Both the position numbers and the translations under genes were made by a program. Shown one piece after another: positions 25,227 through 34,472 of a stretch of 64,000 nt of DNA (its first letter is position 1; each line of letters starts with the position of its first letter). This DNA comes from Trueperaceae bacterium (lineage in GTDB: Bacteria; Deinococcota; Deinococci; Deinococcales; Trueperaceae), in the NCBI GenBank assembly GCA_020431825.1, contig JAGQHN010000009.1, positions 1-64,000 on the forward strand, written 5' to 3'. A model generated the notes under the pieces. That model had not been told where the DNA came from. It did no database searches and saw nothing but the letters and a program-made list of their open reading frames with translations.

Positions 25227-27878
25227 TTAGGCTAGACGAAAGCGCTCGAGGCTCTGGGTGAGTTGCTCGGAAAGTTCCTGCAGGCGTTTGGCGACATCCT
25301 TACCTTGCTCAATGCTGCTTTGGGAGGCCTCGGCCATGGCGGTCATCTGGGCAACCGCATTATCCACATCGCCGACGCCACTTACCTGTGCCTGAGTTGC
25401 ACTTGAAATAAGCTGGGCTAACTGGGCGCTGCGCTCAGAAATACTCGAGATTTCCTTAAGCCTTTCCCCGGCGGCGGTGGCAACGCGGTAACCTTGCTCT
25501 ACCTCTTTGGTGCCGTCTTCAACACTAATAACGACTTCTTGCACCTCGGCCTGAACTCCTTTAATCAGTTCAGCAATGCGCCTCGTTGCTAGCGCCGAGT
25601 CATCGGCGAGTTTTCGCACTTCGTCAGCTACGATGGCAAAGCGGCGTCCAGCTTCACCAGCACCAGAAGCCTCAATGGCGGCGTTCAGTGCCAGCAGGTT
25701 AGTTTGTCTTGAAATGCGGGCAATGGTATCAACAATTTCTGAGATTTCTAAAGAACGATCCCCCAAGCTCTTAATGCGTTTGGCAATCGCCTGCACCTCA
25801 CGCCGAATGTTTTGCATACCATCCAGCGTATTGGTTACCGCTGATTGCCCTTCTTGAGAGGCTTTAAGGGTTTGCTCGGCTGACTGGGCCGAGACTCGAG
25901 CATTTTCTGCCATTTCACGAATAGAGCTACTTACCTCAATGACTTCATGGCGAGCTTTCTGCGCCTCGAGGGCTTGCTTTTGGGTACTACTGGTAATGGC
26001 CTCGGTGGTTTTAAGCATGGCCTCAGAGCCTTCATTAACAGAAAGGGCTGCCGTTTGCACATCACGCAGCAGGTAGGCAACTTCTTCAACCATCAGGTTA
26101 ATTGCGTCAACCACGTTGCCCAAGACGTCTTCGGTAACCTGACCACGCTGGGTTAGATCACCCTGAGCGATATCCATGGCGATATCCAGAAAGTTGGCAA
26201 TATTGGCCTGTAAGTTTTCCCGCTCCTGGCGCTCGAGCTCGAGTTCCTCTTCGGTTCTTACCATGCGTCTTAAACGTAAAATGGCAGTGTTCATCGAGTG
26301 ACCCAGATAGCCAACTTCATCATTGCTACGAATTTCGGCAAGTTGACTGAGGTCACCCTGAGCCACCTGATTTGCCAGAAAGGCGAGTTGCTGAATCGGA
26401 CGGGAAATAGATCTGGCAATGCCAGTCGCTATCAGTAAAGCTAGAAGCAGAGTTATGCCACCCACGGCAATGGTCCAGGTCAAAATGGTATTGAGCACCA
26501 TTAGCGCTTCATTACTTTCTTGCCGGGTGACAATAGACCAGTTAAGTTTTGCTACCGCAGCCATAATCTGGTCTTCTAACTCTGTACCTGCTGCAAAACT
26601 ATCCGGTAGAATTTTGGCGAAGGTAAAAATAGCGTTAATCCCTTTTTCGTCAGGCTTAATCTCGCTACCAGCATTGCTGCTTACAAAGCTCTGGCGTAAC
26701 TCGGGACTCAGCTGATTGGCATCGCTACCTCGCTCTAGACCAGGGTCAATAAGCGCTTTGCCCTGGGCATTAAAAAGCATGGCATAACCGCTTTCCCCAA
26801 ACTGATGATCGGTGATGTGGCTAATCAGCTTATCGAGCACAAGAGTAGAGCGCATGATGCCAACGATCTGTGTTCTACTTTCATCCCAGATAGGAAAGGC
26901 AATAAGTAAGGCTGAGGTTTCTGAACTTTCATCAAACTCTGGTTGCGATATATAGTAGGCCCCTTTGCCCTGATTCCAGGCGGCCTGCCACCAGCTTTCA
27001 TCTGCCTGATAGTAGTCAGAGAGGCGACCAGTAGTACCTAAGGTGGCACCGTAAATATCAGTTACAAAAAGCTCAGAGTGTTCTGGAAAACGCTTGAGAA
27101 AACCATTTAAGCTTTTGCTCACGCTGTTTTGCTCAGATTCTAAGGTGCTTTGTCTTAGGCTTTCACCTTCTGACTCTGATTGCCAGAGACCATCAAGATA
27201 GCTTATGCCTGCCAGAATTTCTGCTTCACTGCCGCTATAGCTTTGGTTGCGGTAAATGAGAGCATTACTGATTGCGTGGTTGCTGGAAAGCGCCTCGAGG
27301 GGCTGAACTTCTTCAATAAAAAAGGCTTTGGTCAAATCAACAATGCTCTGGGTTTGTACTTGCCGACTATCCGTGATTTGTCCCAAGAGGCTTTTTCGTA
27401 CCTGATAAATGGTGCTAAAGCCAGCAGCGCCGAGGCTGACCAAAATGAGGCTGACCAGTGCCACGATTAGCTTGCTGCTAAGTCTGCCGCTTGGCTTTAT
27501 AGGCGACGTTTCAGTGTTCTGGGAGCCCATAGTTTCAGGTTTAATGCTTAGTGCATCATCAAAAGCCGTACCAAATTGGGTGTTCATTTGACTGGTCTGG
27601 TAGGGGTTATAGGCATCTGACTGGGTTTGTTTAAAGAGCCGTGCAAAAAAGCCTTTGCTGTTTTCTTGCGGTACTTGGCTACCCTGACTTTGACTCCTAA
27701 AAGCGTCCTGTTGCCCCATAAGCTCTTGAATGGAGGTGGCCTCTTTTAAATCAAAGTCATCATCAAGTTCATTATCAAATAGTACTTCAAGCTCGTCTTC
27801 TTCAAGCACCTGAGGAATCACCTGCTCCTCGGTTTCTTGAGCCTGGGCACCAAACAGTTTGTGGGTATCAGCTGACAT
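25227..27878 (-). CDS. Methyl-accepting chemotaxis protein with Cache sensor (PilJ-like)
   Basis: An 883-aa transducer with Shine-Dalgarno GAGGAG 6 nt before ATG. Residues 1-134 are an acidic, Gln-rich cytoplasmic extension; TM1 is about 135-158; a periplasmic double-Cache-type domain spans about 160-460 ([67 protein letters not shown]). TM2 is about 470-490, then two HAMP-like units ([22 protein letters not shown] and a second at about 560), and the signalling tip [30 protein letters not shown]. Cache domains bind amino acids or organic acids. It probably feeds the same kinase as its heme-carrying neighbour. Confidence 0.92.
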   Translation of the reverse strand: MSADTHKLFGAQAQETEEQVIPQVLEEDELEVLFDNELDDDFDLKEATSIQELMGQQDAFRSQSQGSQVPQENSKGFFARLFKQTQSDAYNPYQTSQMNTQFGTAFDDALSIKPETMGSQNTETSPIKPSGRLSSKLIVALVSLILVSLGAAGFSTIYQVRKSLLGQITDSRQVQTQSIVDLTKAFFIEEVQPLEALSSNHAISNALIYRNQSYSGSEAEILAGISYLDGLWQSESEGESLRQSTLESEQNSVSKSLNGFLKRFPEHSELFVTDIYGATLGTTGRLSDYYQADESWWQAAWNQGKGAYYISQPEFDESSETSALLIAFPIWDESRTQIVGIMRSTLVLDKLISHITDHQFGESGYAMLFNAQGKALIDPGLERGSDANQLSPELRQSFVSSNAGSEIKPDEKGINAIFTFAKILPDSFAAGTELEDQIMAAVAKLNWSIVTRQESNEALMVLNTILTWTIAVGGITLLLALLIATGIARSISRPIQQLAFLANQVAQGDLSQLAEIRSNDEVGYLGHSMNTAILRLRRMVRTEEELELERQERENLQANIANFLDIAMDIAQGDLTQRGQVTEDVLGNVVDAINLMVEEVAYLLRDVQTAALSVNEGSEAMLKTTEAITSSTQKQALEAQKARHEVIEVSSSIREMAENARVSAQSAEQTLKASQEGQSAVTNTLDGMQNIRREVQAIAKRIKSLGDRSLEISEIVDTIARISRQTNLLALNAAIEASGAGEAGRRFAIVADEVRKLADDSALATRRIAELIKGVQAEVQEVVISVEDGTKEVEQGYRVATAAGERLKEISSISERSAQLAQLISSATQAQVSGVGDVDNAVAQMTAMAEASQSSIEQGKDVAKRLQELSEQLTQSLERFRLA

Positions 27879-27915
27879 AGTCGCTCCTCAGGAATAAATT
27901 GCAAATTTTCATGAC

Positions 27916-28365
27916 CTAAACCACCTCGAGCTGATGTTCAACCAGACTCAAAAGTCGCTGTATATCAAGCACATCAAAAGTCTTATCTTGATAGAAAGCT
28001 GTACCCTTGCTAAGGGGTTTCAAGGCGGTGGGCAGTTCTTCGGTCACTTGCTGATAATCAGCTTCTAGGGGTGCAAACCCCAGAACTTCATCTAGCGCCA
28101 GGGCCATAAGTTTGTTGTCCTGTTCCAGTACAATAGCCAAGTCTGTCTCGGTTTTGGGCAGACCAAAAATCTCATAGCTGTTGATGAGAGGCAAAATTGC
28201 GCTATCAACGGCTATGAGTCCCCAGAGACTGGCGCAGCTTCGAGGAACCGGGCTAAAGGTTTTGACAGGGATAATTTGTTTTACAAACAGGCTTTCGGCA
28301 GCAAAGTAATAAGAACCCAGTTTAAAATAACAGGCTCGAGTTGCAGATGCGCTGGGTCTGGTCAT
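27916..28365 (-). CDS. CheW/PilI-like coupling protein
   Basis: A 149-aa CheW-fold adaptor: CYFKLGSYYFAAESLFVKQII, then GLIAVDSAILPLINSYEIFGLP, and DEVLGFAPL. It would link the MCPs to the CheA-type kinase at the membrane. It starts 2 bp after the stop of the upstream receiver gene, so the two are co-translated. Confidence 0.88.
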   Translation of the reverse strand: MTRPSASATRACYFKLGSYYFAAESLFVKQIIPVKTFSPVPRSCASLWGLIAVDSAILPLINSYEIFGLPKTETDLAIVLEQDNKLMALALDEVLGFAPLEADYQQVTEELPTALKPLSKGTAFYQDKTFDVLDIQRLLSLVEHQLEVV

Positions 28366-28367
28366 AA

Positions 28368-28727
28368 TTATAAAAACTGACCGATTGCCGAAAGAATGGA
28401 TTCTGGGGTAAAAGGTTTGGTAATGTAGTCATTGGCGCCCTGACGTTTTCCCCATAAAATATCGGTAGGCTGATTCTTGGAACTAACCAGAATGACAGGG
28501 ATATTTCGGGTACTGCTGTCGCGCCGCAAGGCCCGTAAAACCTCAAAGCCATTGCGTTCTGGCATAACGATGTCTAGCAGGATAAGATCTGGTTGCTCGC
28601 TAGCAATATTGATTTCAACATTACTGCTTTCCAGGTAAGCTGTAACCTCATGATTGCCTGAACGAAGTATGGCTGCCAGCATATCGATGGTGGCTTTTGA
28701 ATCGTCAATGACAGTGATTTTTGCCAT
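28368..28727 (-). CDS. Single-domain response regulator (PilH/PilG-like)
   Basis: A 119-aa stand-alone receiver with Asp8/Asp9, phosphoacceptor Asp in LLDIVMPERNG, Ser in VSSKN and Lys in TKPF. First gene of the chemosensory operon; order REC, CheW, MCP, MCP, CheA mirrors Pil-Chp operons. AAAGGTG lies upstream of its ATG. Likely passes the signal to a pilus motor that is encoded elsewhere. Confidence 0.9.
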   Translation of the reverse strand: MAKITVIDDSKATIDMLAAILRSGNHEVTAYLESSNVEINIASEQPDLILLDIVMPERNGFEVLRALRRDSSTRNIPVILVSSKNQPTDILWGKRQGANDYITKPFTPESILSAIGQFL

Positions 28728-29251
28728 AATTCACCTTTCTTGCTGATCTTGCACCCTTGCGGGTAGAGTTCACATGGATTGACGACGTAGGAGACAAAGC
28801 AAGAACGAAACTTATCTACAGCTTAGGAAGCCGTTTATGACAAAACTCTTACTTTGAGGGGCTCAGCCTGTTTTTGTAAGGAACATCACGTTAAGCGATC
28901 TAAAGGGAGGGCCACTTGACTTATTTGACTGCCTATTAAGGGAGAAAGGTGGTAAATGAAGCAAGGGGAACAGGTCGATTATTATTGCCTTTCCAACAAA
29001 GCATGCACCTTTTGCTCAGTTCTTTGGTTTCAACTCACACTAACCTTCTCGTTAGGCTCAAATTAGCTCGCACTAAGTGGTGCATCAGCACTGGTTTTGG
29101 CAAGGCTATAAGGCTCGGCAAGTCGAAACACGTTCTGGCTTGTTATAAGTTGCCCGAATGAAATAAGAAATGCCGATAGGACTACGGCAGGTTCTAGCCT
29201 TTTTGGGGTTTGTGCTAGGCGCAGGCACATCAGGGCGATAGGATAGAGGTG
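28728..29251. other. Intergenic region between divergent chemosensory and antiporter operons
   Basis: About 520 bp. It must contain the chemosensory promoter (a weak TTGTCA/TAGATA pair is present on the minus strand, spacing 19) and the antiporter promoter. A TAGGAT box at 29239-29244 lies 7 nt before the ATG at 29252. A 70-codon plus-strand frame at 28949 has no conserved look. No hairpin or repeat was seen. Confidence 0.4.
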
Positions 29252-29590
29252 ATGAAACTTTTACTCATTGTTCATAGAGATGAGGCCGCACTCGAAACAT
29301 TTGTGACGGCTGTGCGCAAGGAAAAACTCTGCGGCTTTACCATGCTTGAAACAACAGGTGTGGGGCGGATTGCTGCAAAGGAACACTATGAATTTTCTAT
29401 CGGGAGTTTAAGTAAGCTTCTGGAAGGGGAGAAGCTCAACAATACAACTCTGTTTAGTCTGGTGCCCGAGGAGCGGCTCGAGCGTGTCATGACCCTCATG
29501 CATAAGCTTTTACCCAGTTTCAGTGAGCCAGGGAATGGCATTTATGCGGTCCTAGATGTTAGTCAGTTTGGGGGGCTCGAGGAACCATGA
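29252..29590 (+). CDS. PII-like small signalling protein, coupled to antiporter
   Basis: A 112-aa protein with the ferredoxin-like beta-alpha-beta pattern of PII/PII-like proteins: MKLLLIVHRDEAALETFVTAV, then GFTMLETTGVGR, and a C-terminal IYAVLDVSQFGG strand. The T-loop tyrosine region of classic GlnB is absent. The ATG at 29252 has GAGGTG directly upstream; a GTG one codon earlier is the other option. Its stop overlaps the start of the CPA2 antiporter (ATGA). PII-like proteins are often encoded next to the transporter they control, so I infer it regulates the antiporter by binding a nucleotide or other ligand. Confidence 0.6.
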   Translation: MKLLLIVHRDEAALETFVTAVRKEKLCGFTMLETTGVGRIAAKEHYEFSIGSLSKLLEGEKLNNTTLFSLVPEERLERVMTLMHKLLPSFSEPGNGIYAVLDVSQFGGLEEP

Positions 29591-30810
29591 GCGTTTTTCT
29601 CGAGCTGGCACTGGTACTGGCCATTATCGTGCTGGGAGCAAAACTGTCAGGCTTTCTAATTGCTAAACTCAATCAACCTATGGTGGTAGGCGAAATTACT
29701 TTTGGTTTACTGCTAGGGCCAACCCTGATTAATTTACTTAACTGGCCCCTATTCAGCCATCATGAGACAACCGCAGAAGTTGTGCACCTTTTAGCTGAAC
29801 TAGGTGTCCTCTTCCTGATGTTTTTGGCAGGCCTGGAAACCGATCTGGTCGCCATGCGCAAAGTCGGTATTCCGGCGACCAGCAGCGCCGTTGGAGGAGT
29901 TGTTTTACCTTTTTTTGGTGGCTGGCTCTTAGGTACGCTAGCAGGCTTTCCTCAGAATGAAGCGATTTTTGTCGGCACCATTCTTACGGCAACCAGTGTT
30001 TCTATCAGTGCGCAAACGCTCATGGAGCTTGGCAAATTGCGCACCAAAGAAGGCACCACCATCCTTGGGGCTGCTGTCATTGATGATGTTATTGGCATTC
30101 TCATGCTTTCTGTCGTGGTGGCAGTTTTTTCTAATGGAGGAGAAGCGCCGTCTCCTATATGGTTAGTAGCGGTCAAAATGCTTGTTTTTTTTGCCATTGG
30201 TTTAGGCCTAGCTCCACTGATGCGCCGCATCCTGGCTTTTTTTGCTGATTTACCTGTTTCTGAACCTCTTTTGGCGGGTGCCATTGTTATTGCACTGATT
30301 TATGGTTGGTCAGCCGAGTATCTGGGGGGGGTAGCTGCCATTACCGGGTCTTATCTCGCGGGAATTATCTTGTCACAGAGTGTTGTTAAACATGAACTTG
30401 AAGAAAAAACTCAGGTGCTGGTATATAGCTTGCTGGTTCCTGTTTTCTTTGTTGATATAGGTTTGCGGGCAAATTTGCGAGAAGCTTTTTCTGGACCTTA
30501 TGTGTGGCTGGGTATTGGCATTGTTCTGGTGGCTATTGTGGGTAAAATTATCGGCTCGGGTACTGGTGCCCTGATAACAAGATTCAGTTTCAAAGAATCC
30601 CTGAGAGTCGGTACAGGAATGATTTCCCGCGGTGAAGTGGGACTCATTGTTGCAGGCATTGGGATAGAGCGAGGAGTCATTTCGCCTGAGATTTTTAGCC
30701 TTATGGTGCTGATGGTGGTAGTCACAACCCTGGTAACCCCTATGCTGCTCAGGCTTAGTTTTGGTAGGGAGAGTCTTCAAAATCCTGAAGATACAGCCTC
30801 ACAGGGCTAA
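29587..30810 (+). CDS. CPA2-family Na+(K+)/H+ antiporter, NapA-like
   Basis: A 407-aa integral membrane protein with about 12-13 helices. The ion-binding double Asp appears in GAAVIDDVIGIL, as in electrogenic NapA-type transporters, and TATSVSISAQTL matches the unwound-helix region. Other family blocks are PMVVGEITFGLLLGP and MFLAGLETDL near the N-terminus and SRGEVGLIVAGIG near the C-terminus. It lacks the cytoplasmic RCK/TrkA-N domain of KefB/C, so ligand control may come from the preceding PII-like protein, with which it overlaps by 4 bp. Confidence 0.88.
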   Translation: MSVFLELALVLAIIVLGAKLSGFLIAKLNQPMVVGEITFGLLLGPTLINLLNWPLFSHHETTAEVVHLLAELGVLFLMFLAGLETDLVAMRKVGIPATSSAVGGVVLPFFGGWLLGTLAGFPQNEAIFVGTILTATSVSISAQTLMELGKLRTKEGTTILGAAVIDDVIGILMLSVVVAVFSNGGEAPSPIWLVAVKMLVFFAIGLGLAPLMRRILAFFADLPVSEPLLAGAIVIALIYGWSAEYLGGVAAITGSYLAGIILSQSVVKHELEEKTQVLVYSLLVPVFFVDIGLRANLREAFSGPYVWLGIGIVLVAIVGKIIGSGTGALITRFSFKESLRVGTGMISRGEVGLIVAGIGIERGVISPEIFSLMVLMVVVTTLVTPMLLRLSFGRESLQNPEDTASQG

Positions 30811-30826
30811 AGACGTTTTGCCAGAT

Positions 30827-31669
30827 CTAGCGCTGGCTCGAGCGTGGGTCAAGCACATCGCGTATACCGTCACCCAAGAGGTTAAACGCTAACACAGTTA
30901 GCAAAATGGCAATCGCAGGGGAGCTCGAGGCCCACGGTGCTTCGTTGATAAAATTACGCGTTTCTGAAACCATAGCGCCCCACTCAGGTATAGGGGGTTG
31001 TGCCCCGAATCCGATAAAACTAAGGCCCGCCGCAGTCAAAATGGCACTGCCTATGTCAAAGCTTGCCTGCACCATGAGGGGTGTAATGCTGTTGGGCAAA
31101 AGATGTCTAAAGGCAAGTCGTCCCTGAGTTGCTCCTAAAGCCCTGGCAGCATCGACAAATTCGACATGCTTTATCGCTAGAACCTGTGCCCTTAGTAAGC
31201 GGGCATAGCTAGGCCAGGACACCGCTGCGACCGCGATCATGACATTATTTAAGTTTGGTCCCAGTGCTGCTGAAATTGCCATGGCCAAAATAAGCGCTGG
31301 AAAGGCCAGAAAGATATCGGTAATGCGCATTAAGAAGTCATCCCAGAAGCCGCCAAGCAAACCAGCTGCTAGACCGATAACCGAGCCAACCAGCAAAGAA
31401 AGGCTAACCACAATGAGCCCCAGTCTGAGCGAAATGCGTGCTCCTTGTAAAACCCTGGAAAAGACATCCCTACCGAGCTGATCGGTGCCTAAAAAGTGGC
31501 TGCTACTAGGCGCCTGAAGACGTTCAGAAAGGTTTTGGGCAAGAGGGTCGCCTGAAATCAGTGGAGCAAACAGGGCCAACAAAATCATGATTAGGGCCAG
31601 GATGCTGCCCAGCATACTGCCAGGGTTCTTGACAAAGCGGCGCAGGTTGCGCTTTTGCAATTCGTTCAT
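30827..31669 (-). CDS. Peptide/nickel-type ABC transporter permease (DppC-like)
   Basis: A 280-aa inner-membrane permease with the OppC N-terminal segment (FVKNPGSMLGSILALIMILLALFAPLI), the FLGTDQLGRDVFSR motif and the EAA loop DAARALGATQGRLAFRHLLPN. Six helices expected. It overlaps the upstream permease by 4 bp (ATGA). No DppD/DppF ATPase genes are found here, so the ATPase must come from elsewhere. Confidence 0.92.
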   Translation of the reverse strand: MNELQKRNLRRFVKNPGSMLGSILALIMILLALFAPLISGDPLAQNLSERLQAPSSSHFLGTDQLGRDVFSRVLQGARISLRLGLIVVSLSLLVGSVIGLAAGLLGGFWDDFLMRITDIFLAFPALILAMAISAALGPNLNNVMIAVAAVSWPSYARLLRAQVLAIKHVEFVDAARALGATQGRLAFRHLLPNSITPLMVQASFDIGSAILTAAGLSFIGFGAQPPIPEWGAMVSETRNFINEAPWASSSPAIAILLTVLAFNLLGDGIRDVLDPRSSQR

Positions 31670-32673
31670 GCGTAGCTAATCCTCGGATCAAAGAAAGCGT
31701 AAAGAATATCTACCAGCAGATTAATCCCGGCATAGGTGAGACCTGCCACCAGAGTTACTCCCATAACTGCCGGAAAGTCCAGGCTGAGCGCACTCGAGGT
31801 CGCATAACTGCCAATCCCGGGCCAGGAAAAAATGGTTTCGGTTAAAACGGCACCTGTAAGAAGACTGCCTAGCAAATTGCCCAGAACAGTCAAAATAGGC
31901 AAGGCACCATTTCTTAAAGCATGTTTTAAAATAACCCAGCGTTCACTGATGCCTTTTGCCCTGGCAGTACGAATATAGTCCTGGGCTAAGACCTCAATCA
32001 TGGTGTTTCTTACCATGCGAGCGAGCAGAGCTGTTGAAAAAGCTCCCAAAACAATAGCCGGTAAAACAAGATGTCTTAAAGAGTCGACAAAGGCCTCGAA
32101 GTCTCTAGCAAGTAGGGTGTCAATGGTCATTATGTTAGTAAGTTCGGGTGGCGGGATAAGAAAAGCGTCTAGCCTTCCAGGGCCAGGTAACCAGCCTAAT
32201 TTGGTATGAAAAATACTGATCATTAGGATAGCCAGCCAGTAAATAGGCGTAGCGCCACCAATAAGCGCCAGACTGCGCACGCCAACGTCAATAAGGGTGT
32301 CTTTGAAAAGAGCCGCCAGCAAACCCGTCGGTATGCCAAAGAGGATGGCAAAGAGCAGTGCCGCCAGGGTGAGCTCGAGCGTTGCCGGGAAAAAATCTCT
32401 CAGGTCAGAGGCAATAGGTCTACGTGTCCGTAGTGAATTGCCCAAATCCCCCTGAGAAAGCCGTGACAGGTAGCGACCATACTGCACCCAGACAGGCTTG
32501 TCCAGCCCCGTTTTAATGCGGTAAGCCTCGATTTGGGCGTCTCTGGCATTGGAACCAAGGGCCGCGGCAATCGGGTCTCCTGGGACGATCTGGGCAATAA
32601 AAAAGGCAGCAAAACTTACGCCCCAGATAACAAAAATAAGATAGCCAAGTCGGCGAAATAAATAAGCAAGCAT
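31666..32673 (-). CDS. Peptide/nickel-type ABC transporter permease (DppB-like)
   Basis: A 335-aa permease: MLAYLFRRLGYLIFVIWGVS..FF..QIVPGDP is the OppB-type start, and DYIRTARAKGISERWVILKHALRN is the EAA loop that contacts the ATPase. It pairs with the DppC-like gene and lies downstream of the binding-protein gene, separated from it by a hairpin. Confidence 0.92.
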   Translation of the reverse strand: MLAYLFRRLGYLIFVIWGVSFAAFFIAQIVPGDPIAAALGSNARDAQIEAYRIKTGLDKPVWVQYGRYLSRLSQGDLGNSLRTRRPIASDLRDFFPATLELTLAALLFAILFGIPTGLLAALFKDTLIDVGVRSLALIGGATPIYWLAILMISIFHTKLGWLPGPGRLDAFLIPPPELTNIMTIDTLLARDFEAFVDSLRHLVLPAIVLGAFSTALLARMVRNTMIEVLAQDYIRTARAKGISERWVILKHALRNGALPILTVLGNLLGSLLTGAVLTETIFSWPGIGSYATSSALSLDFPAVMGVTLVAGLTYAGINLLVDILYAFFDPRISYA

Positions 32674-32782
32674 GAGCTAATGACCTCTTGAAAGGTTTTG
32701 ATTAAGAAACTAAGACTTCAGCATAAGGCTATTTAAAGTTGCGAAGATGCTTTGGATGAAAATAAACACAGACGTTTAAAGG

Positions 32783-32812
32783 ACGTGGTCAGCAGTTAGC
32801 TACTGACCACGT
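32783..32812 (-). terminator. Hairpin between binding-protein and permease genes
   Basis: A perfect 10-bp stem (ACGTGGTCAG / CTGACCACGT) with a 10-nt loop lies 23 bp after the stop of the binding-protein gene. The following minus-strand bases are CCTTTAAACG, a poor T-run, so partial termination or mRNA protection is likely, giving more binding protein than permease. Confidence 0.5.
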
Positions 32813-32834
32813 TAAGTCACACTAAACTCGAGCC

Positions 32835-34403
32835 TTACTCGGTCTTACTTACTTTGTCAAAGTCAACATTACCTTGAGCGTTGCGGATAAAGTCCTGGAC
32901 ATAGGCACGGGTTACAATGGGCACAGAAGGTTGGTAAAGAATGGCGAAGGGGCCTTCTTCAGCGACCAGTTTGGTTAATTGACCATACAGATCGCCACGT
33001 TTGGCGCTGTCAGCTTCCAGAGCAGCCGCAGCAGCAAGTTCGGAAGCTTCAGGATTATTCCAGTCATTACGCCAGGCCAGCGACTTGGCATTGTAGTCAC
33101 CAAGCGGGGTAGCATTGCCGTCTGGGTCTGGGTAGTCAGGGCTCCAGCCAACAACTACCAGTTCAGCCCCTTGAGCACGGTAAATATCTAAAAGTTCAGA
33201 TTGTGGCAACTGGCGAATATTGGCATTGATGCCCACTTCCGCAAGGTCGCTCTGGATCTTGGCACCCAGGTCAGCACAGGGGATGCCCCCACCGCAGGAA
33301 CCGGTACTTACCAAAAACTCAACACTTAAACCGTCCGCACCGGCTTCAGCCAGCAGGGATTTGGCTTTTTCAACGTCACGCTCATAGTAAAGGGTGTCAT
33401 CTGAGGCGAAAAGACCAAAGGGAATAATGGTCTGCATTTTGCGACCCAGACCGCCTAAGAGATCATTAATGATGCCGTCCTGGTCAACTGCGTAGCGCAC
33501 TGCCTGACGAATGCGGTTATCAGCAAAGGCTTTGCCTTCCCCTGAATTCATACCCAGATAGGTCATCTGGAAGGAGTCCGTTTGCAGGGCCGTATAGTCG
33601 GGGTTAGATTTGGCAGCATTAAAGGCTTCAGGGGTGAAGTTATAAGCTACGTCAATTTCGCCGGACTCGAGGGCAGCTTGCTGCGCACTTGACTCTTGCA
33701 TGTTGCGCAAAATAACGCGTTTGATGGGGCCAACACGGCTGGCATTTTCATTGGCAGTCAAAATGACCTGTGCGCCTGCATCCCAGCGCTCGAGTACATA
33801 AGGCCCCGAGCCTGCCGAGTTTTCACGCAGCCAGGTGCTACCAAAGTCACCATCAACTTCATGTTCCATAACGACTTTAGAGTCAACAATGCCACCAATG
33901 TTAAAGGTTAAGAGGTTTAAAACGATATTGGGGTTAGCATCAGCAGGAATGTTAAGTTCTACCGTTTGGTCATCAACGGCAACCGTTGAGCCGACCGTCA
34001 TTTTGGCAACATCGGTAATCAAAAACGAAGATGGTCCAGCAATGCCAATAGCGCGGTCAAAGGAATAAACCACGTCAGCAGCCGTTACAGGGTTGCCAGA
34101 AGAAAAGCTGGCATCACGCAGATTGAATACAATCTTGTGGCTGCCATCGGCCTGCGTTTCAACCGACCAGGTTGAAGCCAGAGAAGGTTGAACCTCAGAA
34201 AGATCGTTGCCTTCAAAACGCACCAACGTTTCATAGAGGTTGTCAGTAATAAGGCTGCCTGAAAACTCATAAGAGACCTGTGGGTCAAGGGTAATCAGAT
34301 CACCAAGATCAACACCCACAACCAGAGTAGATTGCCGCGCAGATTGCGCGAACGCCATAAAAGAAAAAAGTCCTAACGCCAGGATAAGCATACGCTTCAG
34401 CAT
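32835..34403 (-). CDS. ABC transporter substrate-binding protein, peptide/nickel family 5
   Basis: A 522-aa exported protein. The signal peptide ends at FMAFAQ (about residue 20). Family 5 hallmarks include DLITLDPQVSYEFSGSLITDNLYETLV, the LAST-WSVE segment, VTAADVVYSFDRA, IRQAVRYAVDQ and AEVGINANIRQLPQSE...VVGWSPDYPDPDG. It would bind an oligopeptide or similar solute in the periplasm for the two following permeases. Shine-Dalgarno GGGAGG precedes the ATG. Confidence 0.93.
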   Translation of the reverse strand: MLKRMLILALGLFSFMAFAQSARQSTLVVGVDLGDLITLDPQVSYEFSGSLITDNLYETLVRFEGNDLSEVQPSLASTWSVETQADGSHKIVFNLRDASFSSGNPVTAADVVYSFDRAIGIAGPSSFLITDVAKMTVGSTVAVDDQTVELNIPADANPNIVLNLLTFNIGGIVDSKVVMEHEVDGDFGSTWLRENSAGSGPYVLERWDAGAQVILTANENASRVGPIKRVILRNMQESSAQQAALESGEIDVAYNFTPEAFNAAKSNPDYTALQTDSFQMTYLGMNSGEGKAFADNRIRQAVRYAVDQDGIINDLLGGLGRKMQTIIPFGLFASDDTLYYERDVEKAKSLLAEAGADGLSVEFLVSTGSCGGGIPCADLGAKIQSDLAEVGINANIRQLPQSELLDIYRAQGAELVVVGWSPDYPDPDGNATPLGDYNAKSLAWRNDWNNPEASELAAAAALEADSAKRGDLYGQLTKLVAEEGPFAILYQPSVPIVTRAYVQDFIRNAQGNVDFDKVSKTE

Positions 34404-34472
34404 AGGTACCTCCCAGCGCCAAGAATATCACTTTGTAAATTCTGAGCGTGCTAGTTCAAACAGCAAAGACGG

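Noticed and set aside
28949-29161. A 70-codon plus-strand frame in the large intergenic region
   Set aside because: No family resemblance and the purine run lies too close to the GTG; treated as noncoding.
30373-30780. A 135-codon minus-strand frame inside the antiporter gene
   Set aside because: Antisense shadow of a confident membrane-transporter gene, with His/Asn/Gln-rich nonsense composition.
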